Positions 33,910-41,134 of a DNA stretch of 64,000 nt are shown in pieces. The notes beneath the pieces are model-generated. The model did not search any database, had not been told where the DNA came from, and was given only the letters and a program-made list of their open reading frames with translations. Location: NCBI GenBank assembly GCA_020633725.1, contig JACKDC010000002.1:310001-374000 (forward strand). Direction: 5' to 3'. Every line of letters begins with the position of its first letter. The stretch's first letter is position 1. The DNA comes from Candidatus Latescibacterota bacterium (GTDB lineage Bacteria > Krumholzibacteriota > Krumholzibacteriia > JACNKJ01). Made by a program: the position numbers and the translations under genes.

Positions 33910-34113
33910 TTGCGTGTTACCGGGAAAGTGAAGTGGTTCGACGACGCCAAGGGCTACGGGTTCATCACGCGCGACGCCGGCGGCGACGTCTTCGTGCACT
34001 TCTCCCAGATCCAGGGGGACGGCTTCCGCTCCCTGAGCGAGGGTCAGGCCGTCGAGTTCGAGGTCCAGGAGGGGCCGAAGGGCCCGCTGGCCATCGAGGT
34101 CAAGCCCGCCTGA
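33910..34113 (+). CDS. cold-shock domain protein (CspA family)
   Basis: This 67-residue single-strand nucleic acid-binding protein is one complete cold-shock domain. RNP1 is 'DDAKGYGFITRD' and RNP2 is 'DVFVHFSQI'. It likely acts as an RNA chaperone. The start is TTG, placed 6-7 bases after AGGGGAG. The in-frame product then begins 'RVTGKVKWF', as is usual for the family. A rare start codon in a normally abundant protein suggests modest expression or control through the leader. Confidence 0.93.
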   Translation: MRVTGKVKWFDDAKGYGFITRDAGGDVFVHFSQIQGDGFRSLSEGQAVEFEVQEGPKGPLAIEVKPA

Positions 34114-34149
34114 TCGGTCCCCTCTCCCGCCACACTCCGAGGTGATCGC

Positions 34150-35025
34150 GTGGCCGGCGCGGCGTTCGTCCTGATCGGCGACCGGCTCCTGCCCGCGGGC
34201 GAGGCCTGCCTGCCGGTGTCGGACCGGGGCTTCCTCTTCGGCGACGCCGTCTACGAGACCCTGCGCGCCTACGCGGGACGTCCCTTCCAGCTCGACGCGC
34301 ACCTCGAGCGCCTGGCGCGCTCGGCCGCGGCCATCTACCTGGAGCTGCCCTGGAGCGCCGCGACGCTGACCGAGCGGCTGGGCGGCCTGCTGGCGGCGAA
34401 TCGCATCGACGCGGGGCGCATCCGCATCACCGTGACGCGCGGCCCGGGCGACGTGCGCCGCCGCCTCGACCAGCTCGGCCCGCCCACCCTGGTCATGACC
34501 GCCGATCCCTTCACGCCGCTCGAGGAGGCGCGCTACGCGCGGGGCGTGCCGGTGGAGATCGCCCGCCGCCCGCGCAACCTGCCCGGCGCCCTGGACCCCG
34601 CGATCAAGAGCGGCAACCTGCTCAACACGCTGCTGGCCCGCTTCGAGATGCGCGACGCGGAGAGCTTCGAGGTGCTGATGCTCAACCACCGCGGCGAGCT
34701 GGGCGAGGCGTCGCTGGCCAACCTCTTCCTCGTGGACGCCGCCGGCCGCCTGCGCACGCCGCCGCTCGGCAGCGGCATCCTGCCGGGCATCACGCGCGCG
34801 CTGGTGCTCGAGCTGGCGGCGGCCGAGGGGCTCGACCCCGACGAGGGCCCCGTGCTGCCCGAAGAGCTCCTCGCCGCGCGCGAGGCCTTCCTCACCGCGA
34901 GCACGCTGGAGGTGCTCGCCATCTCCCACGTGGACGGGACGCCGCTGGCCGCGGCCGCCGGGCCCGTGACGCGGCGCCTGCTGGCGCGCTACCGCGAGCG
35001 CGTGGCCGCCGAACTGCACCTGTGA
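34150..35025 (+). CDS. class IV PLP-dependent aminotransferase (IlvE/D-AAT/PabC-like)
   Basis: This 291-residue fold-type IV enzyme has 'VSDRGFLFGDAVYETLRAYAG' near the start. The PLP lysine sits in 'LDPAIKSGNLLNTLLA' (about residue 155), and 'ELGEASLANLFLVD' and 'GSGILPGITRALVLE' follow. It may transaminate branched-chain amino acids, D-amino acids, or act as aminodeoxychorismate lyase. The sequence does not decide among these. GTG 34150 is preceded by GAGGTGATC. The stop is followed by a hairpin at 35038-35057. Confidence 0.9.
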   Translation: MAGAAFVLIGDRLLPAGEACLPVSDRGFLFGDAVYETLRAYAGRPFQLDAHLERLARSAAAIYLELPWSAATLTERLGGLLAANRIDAGRIRITVTRGPGDVRRRLDQLGPPTLVMTADPFTPLEEARYARGVPVEIARRPRNLPGALDPAIKSGNLLNTLLARFEMRDAESFEVLMLNHRGELGEASLANLFLVDAAGRLRTPPLGSGILPGITRALVLELAAAEGLDPDEGPVLPEELLAAREAFLTASTLEVLAISHVDGTPLAAAAGPVTRRLLARYRERVAAELHL

Positions 35026-35037
35026 GCAAAGCAAGAA

Positions 35038-35057
35038 ACCCCGCCCTGGGGCGGGGT
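35038..35057. terminator. bidirectional terminator hairpin
   Basis: A perfect 9-bp stem ACCCCGCCC/GGGCGGGGT with a TG loop lies between convergent genes. The minus-strand side is followed by TTTCTTGCTTT, which suits the lipoprotein gene. The plus-strand side has no T run. Confidence 0.7.
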
Positions 35058-35091
35058 CTCTCGCGAACGGTACAGCCCGTGTCTGTCGCGG

Positions 35092-35511
35092 CTAGTGCAT
35101 CTCGTCGGAGATGATCGGCTCGCCCATGTCGACGACCACGGAAACCGTGGTGGACAGGGCGCTCTCGTTGTCGCTCTCGTCCACCGCGGAGACGCGGTAG
35201 GCCAGATCGAGCAGGCCAGACTCGGTGATCGTGTCCACGTAGCGCGGCTGAGCGCAGGCGGACTCGAGCGCCAGGGCGCCGTCGTTCACGCCGCGATAGA
35301 CGCGGTAGTTGGCCAGATCGATTTCGCTGTTACTCGTCCAGGCGACGGTCACCTGGTCACCCTTCACACTCACGCTCAGGTTGAGCGGCGCGGCGGGCGG
35401 AGTCAGGTCCTCGTTTCCAGAGCTGACGGGGGTCGTGCTGTCGCTCGAGCAGCCGGTCGCGGCGAAGACGAGCAGCCCGGCCAGGGCCAGCAGCATCAGG
35501 ATCCTGTGCAT
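35092..35511 (-). CDS. lipoprotein with one fibronectin type III domain
   Basis: This 139-residue protein starts with a lipoprotein signal peptide (lipobox 'FAATGC'). A Ser/Thr-rich spacer leads to a single Fn3 domain ('PPAAPLNLSVSVKGDQVTVA' to 'AYRVSAVDESDNES') and an acidic tail. The Fn3 strands 'NYRVYRG' resemble those of the giant prepilin at 5732. ATG 35511 is well supported by AAAGGAG 8 bases ahead. It is probably a surface or periplasmic adaptor, with no enzyme motif. Confidence 0.82.
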   Translation of the reverse strand: MHRILMLLALAGLLVFAATGCSSDSTTPVSSGNEDLTPPAAPLNLSVSVKGDQVTVAWTSNSEIDLANYRVYRGVNDGALALESACAQPRYVDTITESGLLDLAYRVSAVDESDNESALSTTVSVVVDMGEPIISDEMH

Positions 35512-35909
35512 CGTTGCCACTCCTTTGCATCCTTCCATGATGGGCGCGCAGAGATCGAAAACTGAAAGGGCTGCGAGGAAACGGGAGGTCGTGTCAGTGG
35601 AAGCAGGTCAGGTTGTCCCCCGCAGCCGAGCCGCCCGGCAGCAAGGCACGTTCCATCGCCGTGCCATGCGGCGAGATGCCCGCAAGCGGATTCAGGACAA
35701 GGGTTTGTGAAATGCGTTGCCGGGAGGCGGAGGGCGGGCTCGCAGACTCGGCGCCGTGCGATCTGCAAGGCGTCGGGCGCGCTGCTGCGCGACAGGCCAC
35801 GGGCCCGCCGGTCCAGCACGCCCTTGACAGCGCCGCGAGCCTTGTTCTAATCTGCTTGAGGTCAATGACTTAAATCGGCGTCCGTCGCCCCGGGAAAAGG
35901 AGCTGCCCG
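35512..35909. other. 398-bp gene-free stretch
   Basis: The left end holds the ribosome site of the lipoprotein gene and the right end the HU promoter (35824-35851). The middle about 290 bases have no start-supported reading frame, repeat or RNA fold that I recognise. An unsupported minus-strand frame here has no ribosome site and no recognisable protein pattern. Confidence 0.6.
35824..35851 (+). promoter_or_regulatory. strong promoter of the HU-family gene
   Basis: A perfect TTGACA (35824-35829) and TCTAAT (35846-35851, five of six consensus bases) are 16 bp apart, with the gene starting 59 bases later behind AAAAGGAG. This is the best sigma-70-like promoter in the window. Confidence 0.75.
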
Positions 35910-36227
35910 ATGACCAAGGCCCAGATCGTCGAGGAAATCGTCCAGAAGACCGGCCTCACCAAGAAGGACGTGGCCGATTCGGTGGATCACTTCCTCAAGG
36001 CCATCTCCGAGGCGCTCGCGACGGGCAGGCACCTGGAGATCCGCGGCTTCGGGACTTTCAAGGTCAAGCGCCGCAAGTCGCGCATGGCCCGGAATCCGCG
36101 CACGGGCGATCCGGTGCCGGTGCCGGAGCGGAACGTCCCCGTGTTCAAGGTCAGCAAGGAACTGAAGGACCTGGTGGCGGCGGCGAACCCCGTGGGCAGC
36201 GAGAGCGGGGAAGCGGGCGGCATGTAG
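35910..36227 (+). CDS. HU/IHF-family DNA-binding protein
   Basis: This 105-residue nucleoid protein has the family core 'GLTKKDVADSVDHFLKAISE', 'LEIRGFGTFKVKRRKSRMAR' and 'NPRTGDPVPVPERNVPVFK', the DNA-wrapping arm. A tail of about 12 extra residues rich in Gly and Glu ends the protein. It bends DNA as a dimer. AAAAGGAG, a near-consensus promoter and a strong terminator at 36252 mark it as a highly expressed single gene. IHF and HU cannot be told apart here. Confidence 0.95.
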   Translation: MTKAQIVEEIVQKTGLTKKDVADSVDHFLKAISEALATGRHLEIRGFGTFKVKRRKSRMARNPRTGDPVPVPERNVPVFKVSKELKDLVAAANPVGSESGEAGGM

Positions 36228-36251
36228 GCTACCGGCCGGCTCGACGAGAGG

Positions 36252-36278
36252 CGGGAGGGACGGCGTCCCTCCCGTTTT
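36252..36278 (+). terminator. intrinsic terminator of the HU gene
   Basis: A perfect 10-bp stem CGGGAGGGAC/GTCCCTCCCG with a GGC loop is followed by TTTTG. It lies 25 bases after the HU stop and 10 bases before the end of the convergent beta-barrel gene. Confidence 0.85.
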
Positions 36279-36287
36279 GCGTTGGGG

Positions 36288-36863
36288 CTAGTTGTCGAAG
36301 AGGACGGACAGCGTCAGCGCGCCGTCGAAGTGATGCGTCAGGGTGCGATCGTAGTAGGGATCGGCGGGGTCGCTGTCCTTGAGGAAGGCCCCGGTCCAGC
36401 CCACGTCGCCGCGCACGTAGAGCGGCCCCACGATGTTGCGCCGGAAGCCCAGCCCCGCCTGCACGCTGGGATCCGAGGTGTAGACGGCCGTCGAGTGCCG
36501 GACGAAGGTCCCCAGCCCCGCGAAGCCGTAGAAGAAGATGCCACGGCTGAGCACCAGATCCCGGGTCAGGTTGAACTGGATGCGCTCCACGTAGCTGTTC
36601 TTCCCGAAGGGAATGCCCGGAAAGCCCACCGTCGAGCCCGAGATCGCGTAGTTGAACTGGAAGCCCAGCATCTCCATCGTGCGCAGATCCAGGCGGACGC
36701 CGAAGTCCAGGTTGCTGGAGTAGTGCGTGAGATTGGAGTCGTAGAGCAGATAGCCCACGTAGGGCGCCACCTCGAGGCTGGGATACTCCTGGAAAGCGAA
36801 CCCTGGCGACGCCACCGCGGCGAGCAGCGCAAGTCCACAGAGCGATGCGGCGAGCGTTCTCAT
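36288..36863 (-). CDS. outer membrane beta-barrel protein
   Basis: This 191-residue exported protein has a signal peptide ending near 'SPGFAFQ'. The rest is alternating aromatic beta strands ('VAPYVGYLLYDSNL', 'LDFGVRLDLRTMEMLGFQFN', 'GIFFYGFAGLGTFVRH') and it ends in 'LTLSVLFDN', where a Phe near the C-terminus fits a BAM-type signal loosely. It resembles opacity/OmpW-like eight-strand barrels. AAGGAG precedes the ATG by five bases. Its function is unknown. Confidence 0.8.
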   Translation of the reverse strand: MRTLAASLCGLALLAAVASPGFAFQEYPSLEVAPYVGYLLYDSNLTHYSSNLDFGVRLDLRTMEMLGFQFNYAISGSTVGFPGIPFGKNSYVERIQFNLTRDLVLSRGIFFYGFAGLGTFVRHSTAVYTSDPSVQAGLGFRRNIVGPLYVRGDVGWTGAFLKDSDPADPYYDRTLTHHFDGALTLSVLFDN

Positions 36864-36925
36864 GACACTCCTTGCATGGGGCCTGGTCATCGGGTTGAGG
36901 TGTTCAGCGTGGGGGGCTCGCGGGG

Positions 36926-36954
36926 AGATTACATAAGCGACGCGGCAAAATCAA
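36926..36954 (-). promoter_or_regulatory. promoter of the beta-barrel gene
   Basis: On the minus strand TTGATT (36949-36954) and TAATCT (36926-36931) are 17 bp apart in a locally AT-rich patch, about 60 bases ahead of the gene. Confidence 0.5.
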
Positions 36955-36977
36955 GCAAACGGCGGTCTTGCGTCGGC

Positions 36978-37006
36978 TTGCGGGGCCGCGTCCCGTGGCG
37001 TAGACT
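36978..37006 (+). promoter_or_regulatory. promoter of the NAD synthesis operon
   Basis: TTGCGG (36978-36983) and TAGACT (37001-37006) are 17 bp apart. TAGACT also appears just ahead of rsgA and of the gene at 49010, so it may be a common -10 form in this genome. Confidence 0.5.
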
Positions 37007-37061
37007 GGCGCGGCGAGCCGCGGCCGGGGCGCGGCCCGACCGCCACGATCGAGGAGGACGC

Positions 37062-37961
37062 GTGACCCTGCGCATCGGCCTGGCCCAGCTCGACCCCGCC
37101 CTGGGCCTCTTCCCCCGCAACCTGGAGAGCCACCTGGCGAGCGTGGACGCCGCGCGCGACCAGGCGGTGGACCTGCTGCTCTTTCCCGAGCTGAGCCTCA
37201 CCGGTTACCTGCTCAAGGACCTGGTGCCCGAGATCGCGCGGCCCTGGCCCCATCCCGCTTTCGAGCCCCTGCTCACGGCTTCCCGCCACCTGGATCTGGC
37301 CTTCGGCTTCGTGGAGCGGGGCGAGGACGGGCTGAACTACAACTGCCTGGCCTATCTCGCCGAGGGCGAGCTGCGCCACCTCCATCGCAAGGCCTACCTG
37401 CCCACCTACGGCATGTTCGACGAACAGCGCTACTTCGCCGCGGGCGGCGCCATGCAGAGCTTCCCGACGCGCTTCGGCCGCCTGGCCATGCTGGTCTGCG
37501 AGGACCTCTGGCATCCGTCCATGCCCTACCTGGCCTTTCTCGACGGCGCGCTGGGCCTGCTCGTCGCCAGCGCCAGCCCGGTGCGCGGCCTCGAACGCGC
37601 CGGCGACGACGACCTGCCCGCCAACGCCGAGTTCTGGGCCTCGCTGCTGCGCCAGCACGCGCGGCAGTACGCGGGCTTCGTGGCCTTCTGCAACCGCGCG
37701 GGCGTGGAGGACGGCAGCAGCTACTGGGGCGGCAGCCGCGTGCTGGGCCCCGACGGCGAGACGCTGGTCGCCGGCCCGCTGCACGAGAGCGCGCTCGTCG
37801 TCGCCGACGTCGATCTCGAGCGCGTGGCCCGGCAGCGCCGCGGCTTCTCGCTCCTGCGCGACGAGCGCCCCGAGCTGACCTACCGCGCCCTCGAGCGCAT
37901 CCTGCGCCGCCGGGCCGCGGGGCCGGGCGACGTCGACGACGACGTCGAGGACGCGCCGTGA
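37062..37961 (+). CDS. nitrilase-family glutamine amidase subunit for NAD synthesis
   Basis: This 299-residue carbon-nitrogen hydrolase has the Glu-Lys-Cys triad in place: 'LLFPELSLTGYLL' (Glu about 47), 'HRKAYLPTYGMFDE' (Lys about 113) and 'MLVCEDLWHP' (Cys about 147). These contexts match the glutaminase domain fused to most glutamine-dependent NAD synthetases. Here it is a separate gene overlapping nadE by GTGA, so it probably supplies ammonia to NadE. GTG 37062 follows GAGGAGGACGC. A general omega-amidase role is the alternative. Confidence 0.88.
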   Translation: MTLRIGLAQLDPALGLFPRNLESHLASVDAARDQAVDLLLFPELSLTGYLLKDLVPEIARPWPHPAFEPLLTASRHLDLAFGFVERGEDGLNYNCLAYLAEGELRHLHRKAYLPTYGMFDEQRYFAAGGAMQSFPTRFGRLAMLVCEDLWHPSMPYLAFLDGALGLLVASASPVRGLERAGDDDLPANAEFWASLLRQHARQYAGFVAFCNRAGVEDGSSYWGGSRVLGPDGETLVAGPLHESALVVADVDLERVARQRRGFSLLRDERPELTYRALERILRRRAAGPGDVDDDVEDAP

Positions 37962-38812
37962 CCCCGGGCGCCACGCCGGCCGGGCCCTGGCCCGGGGAGA
38001 CCGTCGACCACGCGCTGCTGCGCAAGATCCTGGTGCAGTTCATCCGCAGCGAGGTGCGCCGCACCGGCCTCGAGCGCGGCGTGCTGGGTCTCTCCGGGGG
38101 CCTCGACTCGAGCCTGGTCGCGGCGCTGGCCGCCGAGGCCCTGGGTCCCGAGCGGGTGCTCGGCCTCGCCATGCCCTACCGAAGCAGTTCGCCCGAGAGC
38201 CTGGCCCATGCGCGGCTCATCGCCGAACAGACGGGCATCCGCTTCGAGACGCGCGAGATCACGCCCATGGTGGACGCCTACTTCGCCGCCGAGGACGACG
38301 CCAGCAGCCTGCGCCGGGGCAACAAGATGGCGCGGGAGCGGATGAGCATCCTCTACGACCGGTCGGCGTCGGAGGGAGCGCTGGTGCTGGGGACGAGCAA
38401 CAAGAGCGAGATCTTCCTCGGCTACGGCACGGCCTTCGGCGATCTGGCCAGCGCGGTGAATCCCATCGGCGACCTGTACAAGACGCAGGTGCGCGCGCTC
38501 AGCCGCTTCCTGGGCCTGCCGGCGGCGATCGTCGACAAGGCGCCCAGCGCCGATCTCTGGGCCGGCCAGAGCGACGAACAGGAGCTCGGCTTCAGCTACG
38601 CCGAGGTGGATCCGCTGCTCTACGCGATGCTCGACGAGCGTCTGGACCGCGACGCGCTGCTGGCGCGCGGCTGGGAGGCGGCCTTCGTGGACCGCGTCAC
38701 CGAGATGATCCGGCGCTCCCAGTTCAAGCGGCGCCTGCCCGTGATCGCCAAGGTTTCCCGGCGCACGGCGGACCGCGACTTCCTCTACCCGCGCGACTGG
38801 GGCAGCGGATGA
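37958..38812 (+). CDS. nadE: NAD(+) synthase
   Basis: This 284-residue N-type ATP pyrophosphatase amidates deamido-NAD to NAD. The P-loop is 'LGLSGGLDSSLVAALAAE', and 'MPYRSSSPESLAHARLIAEQ', 'GTSNKSEIFLGYGTAFGD' and 'KAPSADLWAGQSDEQELG' are all conserved. It is translationally coupled to the upstream amidase and to rsmI downstream (ATGA). Length matches stand-alone ammonia-type NadE, so the neighbouring amidase is the likely glutamine partner. Confidence 0.95.
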   Translation: MTPGATPAGPWPGETVDHALLRKILVQFIRSEVRRTGLERGVLGLSGGLDSSLVAALAAEALGPERVLGLAMPYRSSSPESLAHARLIAEQTGIRFETREITPMVDAYFAAEDDASSLRRGNKMARERMSILYDRSASEGALVLGTSNKSEIFLGYGTAFGDLASAVNPIGDLYKTQVRALSRFLGLPAAIVDKAPSADLWAGQSDEQELGFSYAEVDPLLYAMLDERLDRDALLARGWEAAFVDRVTEMIRRSQFKRRLPVIAKVSRRTADRDFLYPRDWGSG

Positions 38813-39519
38813 GCGCGAGCGAGGGCCGTCTCGTGCTCGTGCCGACGCCGCTCGGCAATCGCGAGGACCTGTCGCCGCGGGCGCTGCGGACGCTGGCCGA
38901 GGCGGACCTGGTGGCCGCCGAGGACACGCGGCACACGGGGCGCCTGCTGAGCGATCTGGGCATCAAGCCGCGCTATCTGGCCTTTCACGAGCACAACGAG
39001 GACCGTCAGCTGCCGCGGCTGCTGGAAGCCCTGGCCGAGGGCAAGCGCGTGGCGCTCGTCAGCGACGCCGGCACGCCGGGCATCTGCGATCCCGGCTTTC
39101 GCGCCGTGCGCGCGGCGCTGGCCGCGGGGCACGCGGTGGAGGTGCTGCCCGGCCCGGCCGCGGTGATCCCTGCGGTGGTGGGCAGCGGGCTGCCCTGCGA
39201 TCGCTTCAGCTTCGAGGGCTACCTGCCGCGCAAGCCGGGGGCGCGCCGGGCCGCCTTCGCCGCGCTCGAGGGGGAGACGCGCACGGCCGTCTTCTACGAA
39301 ACTCCGCACCGGCTCGCGCGCAGTCTGGCCGCGCTGGCCGAGCTGATGCCCGAGCGGCCGGTGGTGGTGGCCCGCGAGCTGAGCAAGCTCCACGAGGAGT
39401 ACTGGCGCGGGACCGCGGCGGAGCTCGCCGCGTCGCTCGCCGAGCGGCCGCTGAAGGGCGAATACGTCCTGGTGGTGGGCGGTGAAGGCGCCGCCCTGCC
39501 GGCACGGCGCTTGCCTTGA
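38809..39519 (+). CDS. rsmI: 16S rRNA (cytidine(1402)-2'-O)-methyltransferase
   Basis: This 236-residue SAM-dependent methyltransferase of the tetrapyrrole methylase fold modifies C1402 in the ribosomal P site. Motifs are 'VPTPLGNREDLSPRALRTL', 'AAEDTRHTGRLLSDLGI', 'ALVSDAGTPGICDPGF' and 'FYETPHRLARSLAAL'. The C-terminal 'KLHEEYWRGTAAELAA' is also typical. It overlaps nadE by ATGA, so it is co-translated with NAD synthesis genes, with no obvious functional link. Confidence 0.95.
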   Translation: MSASEGRLVLVPTPLGNREDLSPRALRTLAEADLVAAEDTRHTGRLLSDLGIKPRYLAFHEHNEDRQLPRLLEALAEGKRVALVSDAGTPGICDPGFRAVRAALAAGHAVEVLPGPAAVIPAVVGSGLPCDRFSFEGYLPRKPGARRAAFAALEGETRTAVFYETPHRLARSLAALAELMPERPVVVARELSKLHEEYWRGTAAELAASLAERPLKGEYVLVVGGEGAALPARRLP

Positions 39520-39581
39520 CAGCACCCCCTGGTGCGTGCTAGCTTGAACCCAAGGTGTAAGCCTTTTTGAATTGGGGAGTT

Positions 39582-40328
39582 ATGGCGATCAACAAGGCCG
39601 CGGTGCAGCGCGTCGCACGACGGATCCTCGATCCCGTGGCGGGGCTCATCCTGCGCCTGGGCTTCGGACCCGACGCGCTGACGCTCACCGGCCTCGTGCT
39701 CTCCCTCTTCGCCGCCACCTCCGCCGCCCAGGGCCACATGGCCTCGGCCGCGCTGCTGCTCTTCCTCGGCGGCCTCTGCGACATCCTCGACGGCAGCATG
39801 GCCCGACGCAGCGGCCGCGCGACCCTGCGCGGCGCCTTCCTCGACTCGACGCTCGACCGGCTCGCGGAGATCGCGGTCTTCGTCGGGCTGGTCGTGCACT
39901 ATCGCGCGCACCTGAGCCTGCAGCTCATCACGGTGCTCGCGCTCACGGGCTCGCTGATGACCAGCTACGCGCGCGCCCGCGCCGAGGGACTCGGCGTGGA
40001 CTGCAAGGTCGGCCTGCTGGAGCGCCCGGAGCGGCTGGCCCTGCTCATCCTCGGTCTGCTGCTCTCTCCGCTGCGCGTGGGTGGGGTGGGCGTGCTCGAG
40101 CTCGTGCTCACGGTGCTCGCCGTGCTCACCTACCTGACGACGCTGCAGCGCATCCTGCACGTGGTGGGCCGCACGCGCGCGCTCGAGCGGGACGGCGATC
40201 TCGGCGACGCGGCCGGGGACGCCTCCCCGCGCCGCCGGCGTCCCGAAGTGGCGGTCGTGCCCTCCGAGCCCGCGCCTGGTCCGTCCGGCGACGGCGAGGT
40301 GCTGCGCCGCGGCCGTCGATCCCAGTGA
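39582..40328 (+). CDS. CDP-alcohol phosphatidyltransferase family protein
   Basis: This 248-residue inner membrane enzyme contains the full family signature D-x2-DG-x2-AR-x8-G-x3-D-x3-D, visible from 'DILDGSMARRSG' to 'FLDSTLDR' (residues about 67-93). About six hydrophobic helices surround it. A polar C-terminal extension of some 40 residues follows. It transfers a phosphatidyl group to an alcohol such as glycerol phosphate or inositol phosphate, but which one is not readable. GGGGAG precedes the ATG. TTGACA at 39516-39521 with a TAGCTT -10 18 bp on is a plausible promoter. Confidence 0.92.
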   Translation: MAINKAAVQRVARRILDPVAGLILRLGFGPDALTLTGLVLSLFAATSAAQGHMASAALLLFLGGLCDILDGSMARRSGRATLRGAFLDSTLDRLAEIAVFVGLVVHYRAHLSLQLITVLALTGSLMTSYARARAEGLGVDCKVGLLERPERLALLILGLLLSPLRVGGVGVLELVLTVLAVLTYLTTLQRILHVVGRTRALERDGDLGDAAGDASPRRRRPEVAVVPSEPAPGPSGDGEVLRRGRRSQ

Positions 40329-40378
40329 GCAGCCTCCGGCGCCGCGCGGGCGTCCCCGGCTAGACGGTGACGGCTGCC

Positions 40379-41050
40379 ATGGCGCGAAACTTGCCCAAAA
40401 CCGTGCGTGGGGGCCTCTTCCTCTCCCTGGAAGGCGGGGAGGGCAGCGGCAAGAGCACCCTGCTGGGACGTCTGCGGGATTTCCTGGAACACGAGGGCTA
40501 CGATGTCCTTATCACCCGGGAGCCCGGGGGACCGCCCATTGCCGAGGCGGTGCGGGGCATCCTGCTCGATCCCGGCAACACGGCGATGGATGCGCTGACG
40601 GAGCTCTTCCTCTACCTCGCCTCACGGCGACAGAATCTGGTGGAGCGCATCCTGCCGCAGCTGGCGAAGGGCGGGGTCGTCATCAGCGACCGCTTCGCCG
40701 ACGCCAGCGTGGCCTACCAGGGTGGAGGACGGGGCCTCGGCCTCGCGCGGGTGGATCGCCTGAATCGCGAAGCGATCGGCGAACACGTGCCGCAACTGAC
40801 CTTCTTCCTGGACGTAGACCCCGCCCAGGGGCTCGAGCGCGGGCCGGGGGTCACGGCGGTCGACCGCAGCGGCGGCGATCGCATCGAGCGCGAGACGCTC
40901 GAGTTTCACGAACGGGTGCGACGCAGCTATCGGGAATGGGCGGCGCTGCACCCCGAGCGCATCAAGGTGATCGACGCCTCCCTCCCACCCGAGGCGGTGG
41001 CCGCGGCGGCCCTGAACGCGCTGAGTCGCCTCCTGGCCGCGACGGACTGA
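40379..41050 (+). CDS. tmk: thymidylate kinase
   Basis: This 223-residue kinase phosphorylates dTMP to dTDP for DNA synthesis. The P-loop is 'LEGGEGSGKSTLL'. 'TREPGGPPIAEAVRGILLD' follows, and the DRX motif reads 'DRFADASVAYQGGGRGLG', with Phe for the usual Tyr. 'FFLDVDP' is also conserved. The LID region 'DRSGGDRIE' has few Arg residues, more like the E. coli type. ATG 40379 is chosen by alignment to family starts. An in-frame GTG 12 bases earlier is possible. No strong ribosome site is visible for either. Confidence 0.95.
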   Translation: MARNLPKTVRGGLFLSLEGGEGSGKSTLLGRLRDFLEHEGYDVLITREPGGPPIAEAVRGILLDPGNTAMDALTELFLYLASRRQNLVERILPQLAKGGVVISDRFADASVAYQGGGRGLGLARVDRLNREAIGEHVPQLTFFLDVDPAQGLERGPGVTAVDRSGGDRIERETLEFHERVRRSYREWAALHPERIKVIDASLPPEAVAAAALNALSRLLAATD

Positions 41051-41134
41051 CCGCCGGCGGCTTTGCCCTCACCGGCGCGGACCCTTAACTTTAGGGGCAC
41101 CTTCCCTGCCCCGGCCCCAGCCAAGGGAGACAGC

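Noticed and set aside
35512..35819. Minus-strand open frame of about 100 codons before the HU gene
   Set aside because: No ribosome site, no recognisable protein pattern, and it would overlap the lipoprotein start region.
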